A stretch of DNA of 64,000 nt from the NCBI GenBank assembly GCA_048526005.1, contig DBFVEH010000004.1:10072-74071 (forward strand), written 5' to 3'. The translations under genes were made by a program, and so were the position numbers. Position 1 is the stretch's first letter. Each line of letters begins with the position of its first letter. Origin of the DNA: QALR01 sp900552255 (GTDB lineage: Bacteria > Bacillota > Clostridia > Oscillospirales > CAG-272). Of this stretch, positions 10,775-19,515 are shown in pieces. Under the pieces are notes generated by a model. It saw only the letters and a list, made by a program, of their open reading frames with translations. It searched no databases and was not told the DNA's origin.

Positions 10775-12130
10775 ATGAATATCCGCGAATACCAGAGGCT
10801 TCTCGGCAATGTGAAGCCCACCGAAAATCAGCTCCGCTGGTTCGATATGGAGATGTATGCCTTTATCCATTTCAGTCCCAACACCTATACCGGCCTCGAA
10901 TGGGGACTGGGCAATGAGGATCCCGCGATCTTCAATCCGACGGAGCTCGACTGCGACGGCTGGGTGGAGGCGATCAAAGCCGCCGGTCTCAAGGGCGCGA
11001 TCCTCACGGCGAAGCATCACGACGGCTTCTGCCTGTGGCAGACGAAAACCACCGAGCATTCCATCAAAAATTCCCCCTATCAAAACGGCAAGGGCGATAT
11101 CGTGCGCGAGCTTTCCGACGCCTGCCGGCGCGGCGGCATCCGATTCGGCTTTTACCTTTCCCCGTGGGACCGAAATTCCCGGTACTACGGCACGGACGCC
11201 TACAACGATTTCTTTAAAGCGCAGCTCGTCGAGCTTCTGACCGGATACGGCGAAATATTCGAGGTTTGGTTCGACGAGGCGTGCGGCGAGGGCGCCGCCG
11301 GCAAAAAGCAGGAATACGACTTCGACGGCTATTTTGAGCTGATCCGCCAATACCAGCCGAACGCCGTCATCTATAACGATCACAGTCCGGACGTGCGCTG
11401 GATCGGCAACGAGCGCGGACGCGGACGCCGCGCGGAATGGTCGGTCGTCCCCTATGAGCTATGCCATCGCCTGCAAGCCGTCCCGCAGAATGAGCCGCCT
11501 GTCCCCGGCACGCTTTCCTATATCTTCAATACCTACGACACCATCGGCGATTTTGAACAGATGATCCATTCAAAAAAGCCGGTTTTCGCGCCCGCCGAGG
11601 TCGACACCTCCATTCGTCCCGGATGGTTTTTCCATCCGGAGCAGACGCCGCATTCGCTGGAACACCTCCAAAACGTATATCTCAATTCCGTGGGCAGAAA
11701 CGCCTGCCTGAATCTGAATATCCCGCCGATGCCAAACGGCAGGTTCCATCCGGACGACGTCATGCGCCTGCGTGAGTTCGGAAGCTGGATCCAAAACACC
11801 TTCTCCGAGGAAAAGAATCTGATGCGCGGCGCCGAGGTGAGCGTCACGGCGCTTTCCGAGACCCAAAGGCTCTACGATATCCGCTTCGGTGAAAAAAAGA
11901 AAATCACCTATGCCGAGCTGTGCGAGGACATTTCCCAAGGTCAGCGGGTTTCCTCCTTTGCCTTCGTTAAGGATTTGGGACATGACTTTATCCAGCGTTT
12001 CTACGATGATACCACCATCGGACACAAGAAAATCTGCAAGCTTGACACGGAAACGGACACATTGAAATTCCTCATCACCGGCGCGCGGGACGTGCCCCTG
12101 CTCAAAAGCCTCCGTATCTTCGGAGAATGA
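10775..12130 (+). CDS. Alpha-L-fucosidase (GH29)
   Basis: 451 aa retaining glycosidase. The N-terminal catalytic barrel carries FIHFSPNTYTG, the TAKHHDGFCLW motif and the nucleophile region VWFDEACGEG (Asp167). The C-terminal region after about residue 350 forms a small beta domain. No signal peptide, so it works on imported fuco-oligosaccharides in the cytoplasm. GCAAGGAGAGC precedes the ATG. With the CE7 esterase nearby it suggests use of plant or host glycans. Exact linkage preference cannot be read from sequence. Confidence 0.93.
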   Translation: MNIREYQRLLGNVKPTENQLRWFDMEMYAFIHFSPNTYTGLEWGLGNEDPAIFNPTELDCDGWVEAIKAAGLKGAILTAKHHDGFCLWQTKTTEHSIKNSPYQNGKGDIVRELSDACRRGGIRFGFYLSPWDRNSRYYGTDAYNDFFKAQLVELLTGYGEIFEVWFDEACGEGAAGKKQEYDFDGYFELIRQYQPNAVIYNDHSPDVRWIGNERGRGRRAEWSVVPYELCHRLQAVPQNEPPVPGTLSYIFNTYDTIGDFEQMIHSKKPVFAPAEVDTSIRPGWFFHPEQTPHSLEHLQNVYLNSVGRNACLNLNIPPMPNGRFHPDDVMRLREFGSWIQNTFSEEKNLMRGAEVSVTALSETQRLYDIRFGEKKKITYAELCEDISQGQRVSSFAFVKDLGHDFIQRFYDDTTIGHKKICKLDTETDTLKFLITGARDVPLLKSLRIFGE

Positions 12131-12132
12131 AT

Positions 12133-12161
12133 AAAAAAGACTGCCTGCGGGCAGTCTTTTT
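12133..12161 (+). terminator. Terminator after the fucosidase gene
   Basis: AAAAGACTGCC, TGCG loop, GGCAGTCTTTTT. Confidence 0.88.
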
Positions 12162-12254
12162 GGTAGTTTATTAAAATTTCATTTCCCGTTCACAGTTTGG
12201 ATATGGAAGCGTGGTAGCATAATAAGAGATCATCAAAGAAAGGACGTCTCTCCC

Positions 12255-12665
12255 ATGAAACAAAAGCTCGCTGCCTTCATGTACGGCCGATACGGCTTTG
12301 ACGAACTCGGCCAATTCCTCATCATCGTCTATTTCGTCGTCGCACTCTGCACGATATTCATTCCGAACTTTATCGCGCGGATTGTCGTCAACGTGATTTC
12401 CCTGCTTCTGCTCGTTTTTATCTTTTATCGGATATTTTCCAAAAACATCCCGAAAAGAACGGCGGAAAACGACTTTTACAAAAAGAGGACGCGAAAAATA
12501 CGCGAGTTTTTCCTGCTGCAAAAGAACAAATGGAAATACCGAAAAACCCATATATATCGTACTTGTCCCTCCTGCGGCGCCCATATCAGGCTCAAAAAAA
12601 TCAAGGGCGAGCATGACTGCACCTGTCCGAAGTGCGGCAAAGCCTTTCACATCAAGGTCAAATGA
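12255..12665 (+). CDS. Two-helix membrane protein with C-terminal zinc ribbon
   Basis: 136 aa. Hydrophobic segments at about residues 19-38 and 42-60, a basic linker, then a treble-clef or zinc-ribbon pair CPSCG and CPKCG (residues about 104-127). The ribbon should face the cytoplasm. AAAGGACGTCTCTCCC precedes the ATG. Role unknown; such proteins occur widely in Clostridia. It is followed 18 nt later by the VTT-domain protein, so the two are likely cotranscribed. Confidence 0.82.
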   Translation: MKQKLAAFMYGRYGFDELGQFLIIVYFVVALCTIFIPNFIARIVVNVISLLLLVFIFYRIFSKNIPKRTAENDFYKKRTRKIREFFLLQKNKWKYRKTHIYRTCPSCGAHIRLKKIKGEHDCTCPKCGKAFHIKVK

Positions 12666-12683
12666 GGACATCATAAAGGGACC

Positions 12684-13361
12684 ATGAAAAAGAGAAAAAT
12701 CATTTTATACAGCATCTTTGCGGTCATCGTGGTCGCCGCCGTCGTCTATTTTCTCTGCAATCCCATCTCGGCGGAGGAAATTGAAGCGATACTCCCGCAA
12801 AACGAGTGGTGGTCAGCCGCGATCCTTCTTGTTCTTTTCGTCATGAAGGGCTTTATTCCCGTCATTTTATATGCGATCCTCGTGACGGCCTGCGGCGCGC
12901 TGTTCGATCTGCCGTACGCGATCCTGCTGGCATCTATCGGCACCGTCATCACCTTTACGATATCGTATCTCATCGGGAAAACGGCGAAGGCCGACGTGAA
13001 CCGCATGATCGAAAAGCACGAGATGCTCAAAAAATACTATGTCAAGGGGGAAAAATATTCGTTCGTCTTTTCCCTCGCTCTGCATGCGGTGGGACTTTCC
13101 TCCGAGCTGCTCGGCGCGTTCTTCGGCTCGGTCGGCATGGCATATGTGCCGTACCTTGTCAGCAGCATTGTCGGCGTTCTGCCCGGTACGGCGATGTGGC
13201 TCGTGCTCGGCGACCAAAAAAGCATTTTCACAAAAGAGGGACTTATCATTTTTCTCATCGACTGCACGCTGGTAGCCTCCTCATTCCTCTATCTCAAGCA
13301 CCGCGACAAGAAAAAAGCGGAGAAGGCGGCAAAATCCGTCTCCGGCGACAGCGAAAAATAA
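12684..13361 (+). CDS. TVP38/TMEM64 (VTT domain, DedA-like) membrane protein
   Basis: 225 aa integral membrane protein with about five hydrophobic segments. The VTT core runs from FVMKGFIPVILYAILV through GALFDLPYAILLASIG to the re-entrant FGSVGMAYVPYLVSSIVGVL. Family members are linked to lipid scrambling or undecaprenyl-phosphate recycling; the substrate here is unknown. The C-terminal tail is basic and cytoplasmic. Cotranscribed with the zinc-ribbon protein, and ended by a terminator directly at the stop codon. Confidence 0.9.
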   Translation: MKKRKIILYSIFAVIVVAAVVYFLCNPISAEEIEAILPQNEWWSAAILLVLFVMKGFIPVILYAILVTACGALFDLPYAILLASIGTVITFTISYLIGKTAKADVNRMIEKHEMLKKYYVKGEKYSFVFSLALHAVGLSSELLGAFFGSVGMAYVPYLVSSIVGVLPGTAMWLVLGDQKSIFTKEGLIIFLIDCTLVASSFLYLKHRDKKKAEKAAKSVSGDSEK

Positions 13362-13387
13362 AAGGCGCTCCGCAAAGCGCCTTTTTT
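13361..13387 (+). terminator. Terminator after the VTT protein
   Basis: AAAGGCGCT paired with AGCGCCTTT, then a T run. Confidence 0.88.
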
Positions 13388-13404
13388 GTTTTTTGATATG
13401 GATC

Positions 13405-14061
13405 TTATTCTACTTCTTCCAGCGTATAGTAGCCGAAGTTGTTGGACGTTTCATCGACATCAAGCGTTACCGTGAACACGGTTCCCTTGCGTCCGGTGAT
13501 GGTGGCAACAGTATTGTAAGAAGCCGATTTGCCTTCCGTAACTGTAAAAGCAGTGCCATCTGATGTGCCTTCTGAAACGGTAGCTTCAAAAGAAATCGGT
13601 TTTACCCAATTTTCTGTCGTATCACCATTTTTTACTTCATAAGAAGCACTATAAGTAACCGTTACTTTTACTTCTTTTACCGCAGTATCAGGAACATTAG
13701 CATCCTCTGCCACTGTCACAGTTTTTCCGGTAGCATCATAATAAGTAGTAATGGTTTCTGTTGTTGTAGTCGTAGTAGCGGTTTCTACCGATTTAGCAGA
13801 TGGGGCCGCGATTTCGTTAGAAAAAGCAACAAAATCGTTCCCATCTACCGACAAAACAGTCGGCAGCTGGCCCTCGGCGATGAAGTCGTAATACTCGGCG
13901 TCGAGCGAGGACTTGACTTCCTGCAAATCCGCGGATTTGTTCGCCTTGTCAACCACGTTCGAGAAAGTGGCAATCATCACGCCCGCGAGAATCGCGATCA
14001 CCGCAATGACGATGACGAGCTCGACCAGCGTAAAGCCTTTTTTCTTATTGGTATGTTTCAT
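13405..14061 (-). CDS. Type IV prepilin-like protein
   Basis: 218 aa. The short basic leader MKHTNKKKG is followed by FTLVELVIVIAVIAILAG, the class III signal cleaved by a prepilin peptidase, with Glu at position +5. The rest is an extracellular Thr/Val/Ser-rich beta domain without cysteines. It lies 17 nt downstream of the larger pilin gene and shares almost the same first 45 codons at DNA level, so one arose from the other by duplication or exchange. No pilus ATPase, platform protein or peptidase is in the window. Confidence 0.9.
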   Translation of the reverse strand: MKHTNKKKGFTLVELVIVIAVIAILAGVMIATFSNVVDKANKSADLQEVKSSLDAEYYDFIAEGQLPTVLSVDGNDFVAFSNEIAAPSAKSVETATTTTTTETITTYYDATGKTVTVAEDANVPDTAVKEVKVTVTYSASYEVKNGDTTENWVKPISFEATVSEGTSDGTAFTVTEGKSASYNTVATITGRKGTVFTVTLDVDETSNNFGYYTLEEVE

Positions 14062-14078
14062 TCTCTATCGCCTCCAAA

Positions 14079-15770
14079 TCATTTAAACTTGTCGGCAATA
14101 TTGAGGGTAATGGTCTTAGTAGCAAACGCATTGTTCTCGGCAACGTTCACCGTAACCGTAGTTCCCTGCGTCAAATCGACCACATTTCCAAGTTTCGATG
14201 AATCGGAATCACCTTCATAAACGGTAACTGCCGATACGCCATCCGGAACATTGATTACAACATTTTCCGAAATAAACACTTCAGCAAGCTGATAAGCCTG
14301 TGCGCGCTTTGCGATAATCGTGATTGCCGACTTTCCGTCAACCACTGTTCCGTCATTTCCAGACACTTCATTTCCGCCGGTCGTCACGGTAAAGGTACCG
14401 CCATACAGTCTTACCGTCCCGCCGCAAGCCGAAATGGACGCATTGGAAGCCGTAAACGTTCCGTCATAAACCGAAAGCGTTCCGACCGGCCAATAAATAA
14501 CACCGCTTTCATCAGTTCCGTTAAATGTTCCGCCGTTGACGATTATCTGCGCATTTTTGTTGATAGGCTCTTTTGTCGTTGGATCTGTTGATGCATTGGC
14601 AGAAATTGCTACCGGGAAATTAAAGGTTCCGCCATTGATAACAACCGTACCATTGCCAAATGCGCCGACAGCATAATATGACGTTTTATCATCAGGATTA
14701 GTGGATTCAGCCGGACTGAAAGTGCCGCCGTTAATCGTCAAAACACCATGACCGGAAGTATAAACTGCAGGATTGTTATAATTTCCGCCTACAAAATCGC
14801 CGTCCTCAATCACTACATTCCCTTCAACGTACAGCACCACTCCGCTGTATGCGGTCTTGCCATCTGTAGTTTGGTATGTATAACCTTTTCTAATAAACGA
14901 GCCGCTGCCCTTAATGGTGACAGTAGCGCCCTCGGCAACCGTAATCATTTCCGCGGCAGTAATATCATAATCGCCCAAATCGATTGTAATATTTTTATCG
15001 ATATTTAAAGATGTTGTTAAAGTCAAATTGTCAGAAAGAGCAATAACAGAACCCGCCTCCGCCGTTGCAATTGCATTGGAGAAACTATCTTCATCGCTCA
15101 CTTCAACTTTTCCTGCATTGGCATACTTCTTCACGATCGCTTCAATCTGCTCTTCCGTCAGAGTATTCGTCTTGATGGTAGCCACATCGCTGACAATCGT
15201 ACTGATTTTGGCATTGGTATCCGCCAGCGCCGCGTCTACAACGGCTCTGACCTCAGCTGCGCTGAGAGAATTCGCCATAGCGGCCTCGACGATCTGCTTC
15301 ACCTGAGAGGCCGTCAGCGAGCTTGCGCTGTTGTACTTCTTGACAATCGCTTCCACCTGTGCCGTCGTCAGAGAACCGGCAAGCGTCCTGTTTACGATCG
15401 TCTGGATCTGTTCCTCGGTAAGGCCGGTATTTTCTCCGCCTTTCGCCACACCGTATTCATTCAGAGCGGCGGCAACGGCCGCCTCAACGGCGCCGTCCGG
15501 AAGATTGACATTGATCTCGGAGAGCTTCTGTGCCAGCTCGTTCTCGAAATCCTCCCAGCCGAGCCAGTCGGCATTTTCGAGCTTCGCCGTGATGTCCTCA
15601 ATCTTCTGATTGATTTCATCCTGCTTTGCTTCCTGCAATTTGCGGCTGTCTTCCGCTTTCTTCACGACGTTCGCGAAGGTAGCAATCATCACGCCCGCGA
15701 GAATCGCGATCACGGCGATGACGATGACGAGCTCAACAAGCGTAAAGCCGCGTCTGCTTTGCTTTCTCAT
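14079..15770 (-). CDS. Prepilin with helical-repeat stalk and beta-helix domain (chimeric pilin)
   Basis: 563 aa, far longer than a usual pilin. Residues 1-30: basic leader MRKQSRRG and hydrophobic pilin helix FTLVELVIVIAVIAILAG. Residues about 35-225: charged alpha region with imperfect repeats of the type LT-EQI-IVN, LTTAQVEAIVKK, LTASQVKQIVEAA, LSAAEVRAVVDAA, LTEEQIEAIVKK. Residues about 230-500: short beta strands with recurring INGGTF, VNGGTF and YDGTF turns, typical of a right-handed beta-helix (pectate-lyase-like), then an Ig-like end. It looks like a surface adhesin or glycan-binding tip built on a pilin base. AGGAGGAAATAAGC precedes the ATG. Confidence 0.88.
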   Translation of the reverse strand: MRKQSRRGFTLVELVIVIAVIAILAGVMIATFANVVKKAEDSRKLQEAKQDEINQKIEDITAKLENADWLGWEDFENELAQKLSEINVNLPDGAVEAAVAAALNEYGVAKGGENTGLTEEQIQTIVNRTLAGSLTTAQVEAIVKKYNSASSLTASQVKQIVEAAMANSLSAAEVRAVVDAALADTNAKISTIVSDVATIKTNTLTEEQIEAIVKKYANAGKVEVSDEDSFSNAIATAEAGSVIALSDNLTLTTSLNIDKNITIDLGDYDITAAEMITVAEGATVTIKGSGSFIRKGYTYQTTDGKTAYSGVVLYVEGNVVIEDGDFVGGNYNNPAVYTSGHGVLTINGGTFSPAESTNPDDKTSYYAVGAFGNGTVVINGGTFNFPVAISANASTDPTTKEPINKNAQIIVNGGTFNGTDESGVIYWPVGTLSVYDGTFTASNASISACGGTVRLYGGTFTVTTGGNEVSGNDGTVVDGKSAITIIAKRAQAYQLAEVFISENVVINVPDGVSAVTVYEGDSDSSKLGNVVDLTQGTTVTVNVAENNAFATKTITLNIADKFK

Positions 15771-16071
15771 GCTTATTTCCTCCTAAAGAAATATAAAAAT
15801 ATAAAATTGTACCGCGCGCTCCCCGAAGCCGAGGGCGCGTCCCCGGCGTTCTCCAAGCCGGAAAACGCCATAAAGCCTCTCCCGTCCACCATAGCGGCGC
15901 GGCAAAGGCATTCTTCGGGACATCGCCCAGTGCGGTGAGCGGATATCCCTTTTTCCCATTCGGTCATGCCTATTGCGGTAAGCAAAAACCGGGATATCGG
16001 ACGGCATTTGTTGCGGCAACTGCCGTTCGCGGCGGAAGAGGAGAAAAAACTTTCATCCCCACTTTTCCACT
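15771..16071 (-). promoter_or_regulatory. 300-nt structured leader of the prepilin operon
   Basis: Stretch without a convincing gene between a consensus promoter and the first pilin start. It holds three segments able to pair in exclusive ways: GATATCCC near 15990, GGGATATC near 15945 and GATGTCCC near 15918 (minus-strand reading). The middle one can pair with either of the others. Further GC-rich hairpins follow near 15800-15890. No known riboswitch class was recognised; the c-di-GMP classes that often precede pilin genes do not match. Confidence 0.5.
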
Positions 16072-16077
16072 GTAGAC

Positions 16078-16106
16078 ATTATAGCACAAAGGTCTTTTTC
16101 CGTCAA
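16078..16106 (-). promoter_or_regulatory. Promoter of the prepilin operon
   Basis: Minus strand TTGACG, 17 nt, TATAAT. Start of transcription expected near 16071, giving the long leader. Confidence 0.85.
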
Positions 16107-16207
16107 TAAAAAAGCGGTGCCTTTTTTGTCAAAAAAGACACCATTTTTGAAAAGCCCTATGGTACGCCGCGGCCGGCGGCGGTAAAGCCGGATTCCCGAC
16201 AATCTTT

Positions 16208-16795
16208 TCATTTTCCTTTATCCGACAGATAGCCCACCCCATAGGTCATGATGCCGGCGATCTCCTCCGCGATCACCTCCACCGACTCCTTCATGCCGGA
16301 TAAAATCCAGCGTCTGAGCGACACGACGCAGCCGCCAGAGATAAACAGATAATACCGTTCGAGCTTCCCCGTATCCGTATCCGGAAACCGTCCGCCGTAA
16401 AACGTCATGAACGCATCGTGTCCGATCTTCACGAATTTATCGATGATGCCGCTGCCGGCATCCTGCCCGAGCAGGATCATACACAGCTCGGAATTTTCTT
16501 TCAGCATGGCGAATACCGTCCGGCACACCGCTGAAACGGAGCCCAATGCCCCCGAATCCGCAAAGCGGCCGACGGATTCGGCAAACTCGGTGAGAAGCTC
16601 GTTCTCGATCTGCTCTTTCAGATCATACACGTCAAGATAATATTTATAAAAGGTTCCCCGATTGATCTGTGCCCGTTCGCAAAGCTCGCGGACGGTGATA
16701 TGCCGGATATCCTTTTTCGATAAAAGCTCCAAAAACGCTTCCCTTATCATCTTTTTGGTGACTCTTGTCCGCTGATCGGCTTTGTCAGTTTTCAC
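16208..16795 (-). CDS. TetR/AcrR family transcriptional regulator
   Basis: 195 aa from a GTG start at 16795, chosen because AAAGGAGG lies 7 nt upstream; the ATG at 16858 has no ribosome site and gives a non-family extension. The N-terminal helix-turn-helix reads ITVRELCERAQINRGTFYKYYLDVYDL. The C-terminal ligand domain is variable and unassigned. It is divergent from the epimerase gene at 17052, which is the natural target, and is probably autoregulated. Confidence 0.9.
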   Translation of the reverse strand: MKTDKADQRTRVTKKMIREAFLELLSKKDIRHITVRELCERAQINRGTFYKYYLDVYDLKEQIENELLTEFAESVGRFADSGALGSVSAVCRTVFAMLKENSELCMILLGQDAGSGIIDKFVKIGHDAFMTFYGGRFPDTDTGKLERYYLFISGGCVVSLRRWILSGMKESVEVIAEEIAGIMTYGVGYLSDKGK

Positions 16796-17051
16796 CGAAC
16801 TGTCCTCCTTTCGTACAAAATCGGCTTCTGTGTCGATTATCTTTCCCATAAAGGGCAAATTATCGATTGTTTTTCAATGAAGGCCGGGTATAATAAAAGT
16901 TGTAAAGAGGCTTTCGCCGGCATCGTGGTTTTATCCCGTCCATCGCCGGCCCAATCGTGTATAGACCCATTGTATCACAAAATTTTGAACATTTTATATA
17001 TAAAACGAAAAAATTCCGTTTTTACGGCAGCCCCATGAAAGGAGGAAAGCC

Positions 17052-18110
17052 ATGAAAACCATTTATCTTGTCACAGGTGCAAACGGACATCTCGGCAGCG
17101 CCGTCTGCGCGGCGCTCCGCGAAAAAGGAGAGGAAGTGCGCGCGCTCGTTCTGCCGGGCGAAAACACGGATTTTATCCGCGCGCTCGGCGTTTCTGTCGT
17201 CTTTGGAAACGTATGCAAAAAAGAGGAGCTGGAGACATTTTTCGAGCTGGAAAAGCCCGCAAGACGCATCGTCATTCACTGTGCCGGCATCGTCGACATC
17301 ACGGACGGAAATTCGGAGCGTATGGAGCTTGTCAACATCGGAGGGACAAAAAACGTCATCGACATGTGCAAAAAATTCGACGTGCACCGCTTTCTTTACG
17401 TCAGCTCCGTACATGCGATCCCCGTTCCGGCCAAAGGGCGCGTCATAAAGGAAACGACGACGTTTTCACCGGAGACGGTCGACGGCGCCTATGCGAAAAC
17501 CAAGGCCGCGGCGACAGCGCTCGTACTCGAAAGCGTAAAGGACGGCGTGCCGGCGATTGTCGTGCATCCCTCCGGCATCATCGGTCCCTATCTCGGGAAC
17601 GGGAACCACCTTGTCCAAATGGTAAAAAGCTACATCTCCGGGAAGCTGCCCGCCGTAGTCCGCGGCGGCTACGATTTCGTGGATGTGCGGGACTGCGCAG
17701 GCGGCATCCTTTCCGCCGTTAAATTCGGGCAAATCGGCGAATGCTATATTCTTTCCGGCGATTTTTATGAGATCAAGGAGGTCATGGATATGCTCCAAAA
17801 AATCGTTTCCGGCAAAAAGCCCGGGACCGTGCCGCTGTGGCTTGCGAAGCTCGCGGCGCCGATGCTGGAGCATCATGCGCTGCGGCGCGGCAAAAGACCG
17901 CTTTTCACAGCTTACTCCCTCTCTACCTTGAATGTAAACAGCCGTTTTTCACACGATAAGGCGACAAAAGAGCTGGGATATACGCCGCGGGAGCTTTTCG
18001 TGACGCTGAAGGATACCGTCCAATGGCTGGTCAAAACGGGAGAATGTCGGCTTCGCGCCGCCAAAAACGCCCGATACAAAAAGCTTCGTCCGAGTCCCTC
18101 TCAGGGATGA
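17052..18110 (+). CDS. NAD(P)-dependent epimerase/reductase (extended SDR)
   Basis: 352 aa Rossmann enzyme. Nucleotide-binding motif TGANGHLGS at residues 8-16, active-site Ser plus YAKTK (the YxxxK pair). The closest pattern is the dihydroflavonol-4-reductase/3-beta-HSD-like branch of SDRs; the substrate is unknown. The C-terminal end is basic. AAAGGAGGAAAGCC precedes the ATG. Divergent from TetR, so it may serve detoxification of a small carbonyl compound sensed by that regulator. Confidence 0.9.
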   Translation: MKTIYLVTGANGHLGSAVCAALREKGEEVRALVLPGENTDFIRALGVSVVFGNVCKKEELETFFELEKPARRIVIHCAGIVDITDGNSERMELVNIGGTKNVIDMCKKFDVHRFLYVSSVHAIPVPAKGRVIKETTTFSPETVDGAYAKTKAAATALVLESVKDGVPAIVVHPSGIIGPYLGNGNHLVQMVKSYISGKLPAVVRGGYDFVDVRDCAGGILSAVKFGQIGECYILSGDFYEIKEVMDMLQKIVSGKKPGTVPLWLAKLAAPMLEHHALRRGKRPLFTAYSLSTLNVNSRFSHDKATKELGYTPRELFVTLKDTVQWLVKTGECRLRAAKNARYKKLRPSPSQG

Positions 18111-18130
18111 AGCAGCATCACACAAATCCA

Positions 18131-18164
18131 ACGACGCGGCGCCGTATCTTCGGCGCCGCGTCGT
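18131..18164 (+). terminator. Strong GC hairpin after the epimerase gene
   Basis: 14-bp perfect stem of ACGACGCGGCGCCG with its complement. No adjacent T run, so termination is likely but not certain. Confidence 0.6.
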
Positions 18165-18206
18165 TGTGCGCAGAGAAGCCTTTCTTCTCTTTCTCCTAAT
18201 AAATCG

Positions 18207-18776
18207 CTAACACCGGAGCTGCTTCAATAAAGCTTCCATCTGTGCGATGCCTCTTTTCTGTGAAACGATGATCGACTCGATGACAGGCTGCAACTCCGTA
18301 CAGATCGGAAACCGCAGAGCGTTCGTCCCCATTTCCACTGCGCCCATATGATGCGGTATCATCTCACGCATAAAATCACATTCGATGCGGTCGGTCGTGT
18401 AGGCATGCCGCATGTTATAAAACATCACCCGAAGGATCTGGTTGACCGCACGCTGGTACCGTATCAAATCCGAACGGGAATCGACAAGCTCCGAGCAGAA
18501 GGATTCGATTCTCTCCATATCGTTGATGCTCTGCGTCTGCTCCGTTATGATCCTCGAGGCAATCTCCTGCAGGGAATCGTCCGTTATGTATTCCAGAACG
18601 TTTTCCGACATTTCGATCGCCGCCCGATGATGAGGAATCATCTGCACGATGAAATTATACGAGATGCTGTCCGAAAGCTCCACGTTTGTCATATCCTCTA
18701 CCATCGTATCCAATATCGAGCGGTAGGTCTCAAGGTATCGTCCGGTGGTCTCGCTGAAGCCGGTTTGTTTTCTCAT
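18207..18776 (-). CDS. Tandem DUF305 protein
   Basis: 189 aa with two copies of the DUF305 four-helix, ferritin-like half: NFIVQMIPHHRAAIEMSENVL near residue 42 and DFMREMIPHHMGAVEMGTNAL near residue 133. The MIPHH and E-M-residues are the usual metal-binding candidates, often linked to copper. There is no signal peptide, unlike many DUF305 proteins. AAAGGAGGGCACAAT precedes the ATG. Monocistronic. Confidence 0.9.
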   Translation of the reverse strand: MRKQTGFSETTGRYLETYRSILDTMVEDMTNVELSDSISYNFIVQMIPHHRAAIEMSENVLEYITDDSLQEIASRIITEQTQSINDMERIESFCSELVDSRSDLIRYQRAVNQILRVMFYNMRHAYTTDRIECDFMREMIPHHMGAVEMGTNALRFPICTELQPVIESIIVSQKRGIAQMEALLKQLRC

Positions 18777-18915
18777 ATTGTGCCCTCCTTTCCCTCATAC
18801 CAGTATATTCATGAAAAAAATTCATGACAAACCTTTTACCCGCTTCGGAAAAAGAGCGTCAACATATAAAAGGGGGCGTGCTCGGCACGGTTTTTTATTC
18901 TCCATCTATTTTATG

Positions 18916-18945
18916 TTGACAAATATAACATATTTTTGTTATAAT
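18916..18945 (+). promoter_or_regulatory. Promoter of the lipoprotein gene
   Basis: TTGACA, 18 nt, TATAAT. Confidence 0.8.
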
Positions 18946-18982
18946 AATTGAAATAATTGATATCGATATGGAGGGAAAATCC

Positions 18983-19513
18983 TTGAAACAGGTCAAATTT
19001 GCAATGCTGCTTATCGTTTTCTGCCTTCTTTTCACTTCCTGCACCGTATATGTTTCAAACTATTATAGCGGAGACGCTCTTTCCCCCGTCATCGTCAGCG
19101 CCTCCTGTGAAGAAAAACATAACCGAAATGACAAAATAGCACTCAGCATCGGCCTTGGCAGAGAACAAGCATACACCACTTATCAGGTGATTTTGACAAT
19201 CGACGCCCCGGGACTTGTGATAAACGATGAATATCCCGATCGTTATGAATATGAGATAACGGATTTTTCCGATATCAAATATCGCTGGGAGGAAAAGGGA
19301 GACAAAATCAAAGCCGCCTATTTTGAAACCGTTTTTCTCTCCGTTCCGGAAAACTTGGACAAAACCTCCGGTAAAATCAACATCAGCTTGTTTTTATATT
19401 CCGAAGATACCGCTGAAAGTCCGTATGGATACGGAAGCCAAATCACATTATACTATGACATCGGAAAGGAGCATATCGTATTCCGCTCCTTCCGAAAAGG
19501 ACTTGAAGCCTGA
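18983..19513 (+). CDS. Lipoprotein of unknown function
   Basis: About 176 aa. A TTG at 18983 is preferred as start because GGAGGG lies 7 nt upstream; an ATG at 18968 overlaps that site. The signal peptide ends in a lipobox LFTSC, so the cysteine is lipidated and the protein is anchored on the outer face. The mature part is a beta-rich, acidic domain with no recognised motif. It converges with the MATE-like gene. Confidence 0.8.
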   Translation: MKQVKFAMLLIVFCLLFTSCTVYVSNYYSGDALSPVIVSASCEEKHNRNDKIALSIGLGREQAYTTYQVILTIDAPGLVINDEYPDRYEYEITDFSDIKYRWEEKGDKIKAAYFETVFLSVPENLDKTSGKINISLFLYSEDTAESPYGYGSQITLYYDIGKEHIVFRSFRKGLEA

Positions 19514-19515
19514 GC

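Noticed and set aside
15771..16071. c-di-GMP riboswitch before the pilin genes
   Set aside because: Considered because of the gene context, but neither the class I nor class II core consensus is present.
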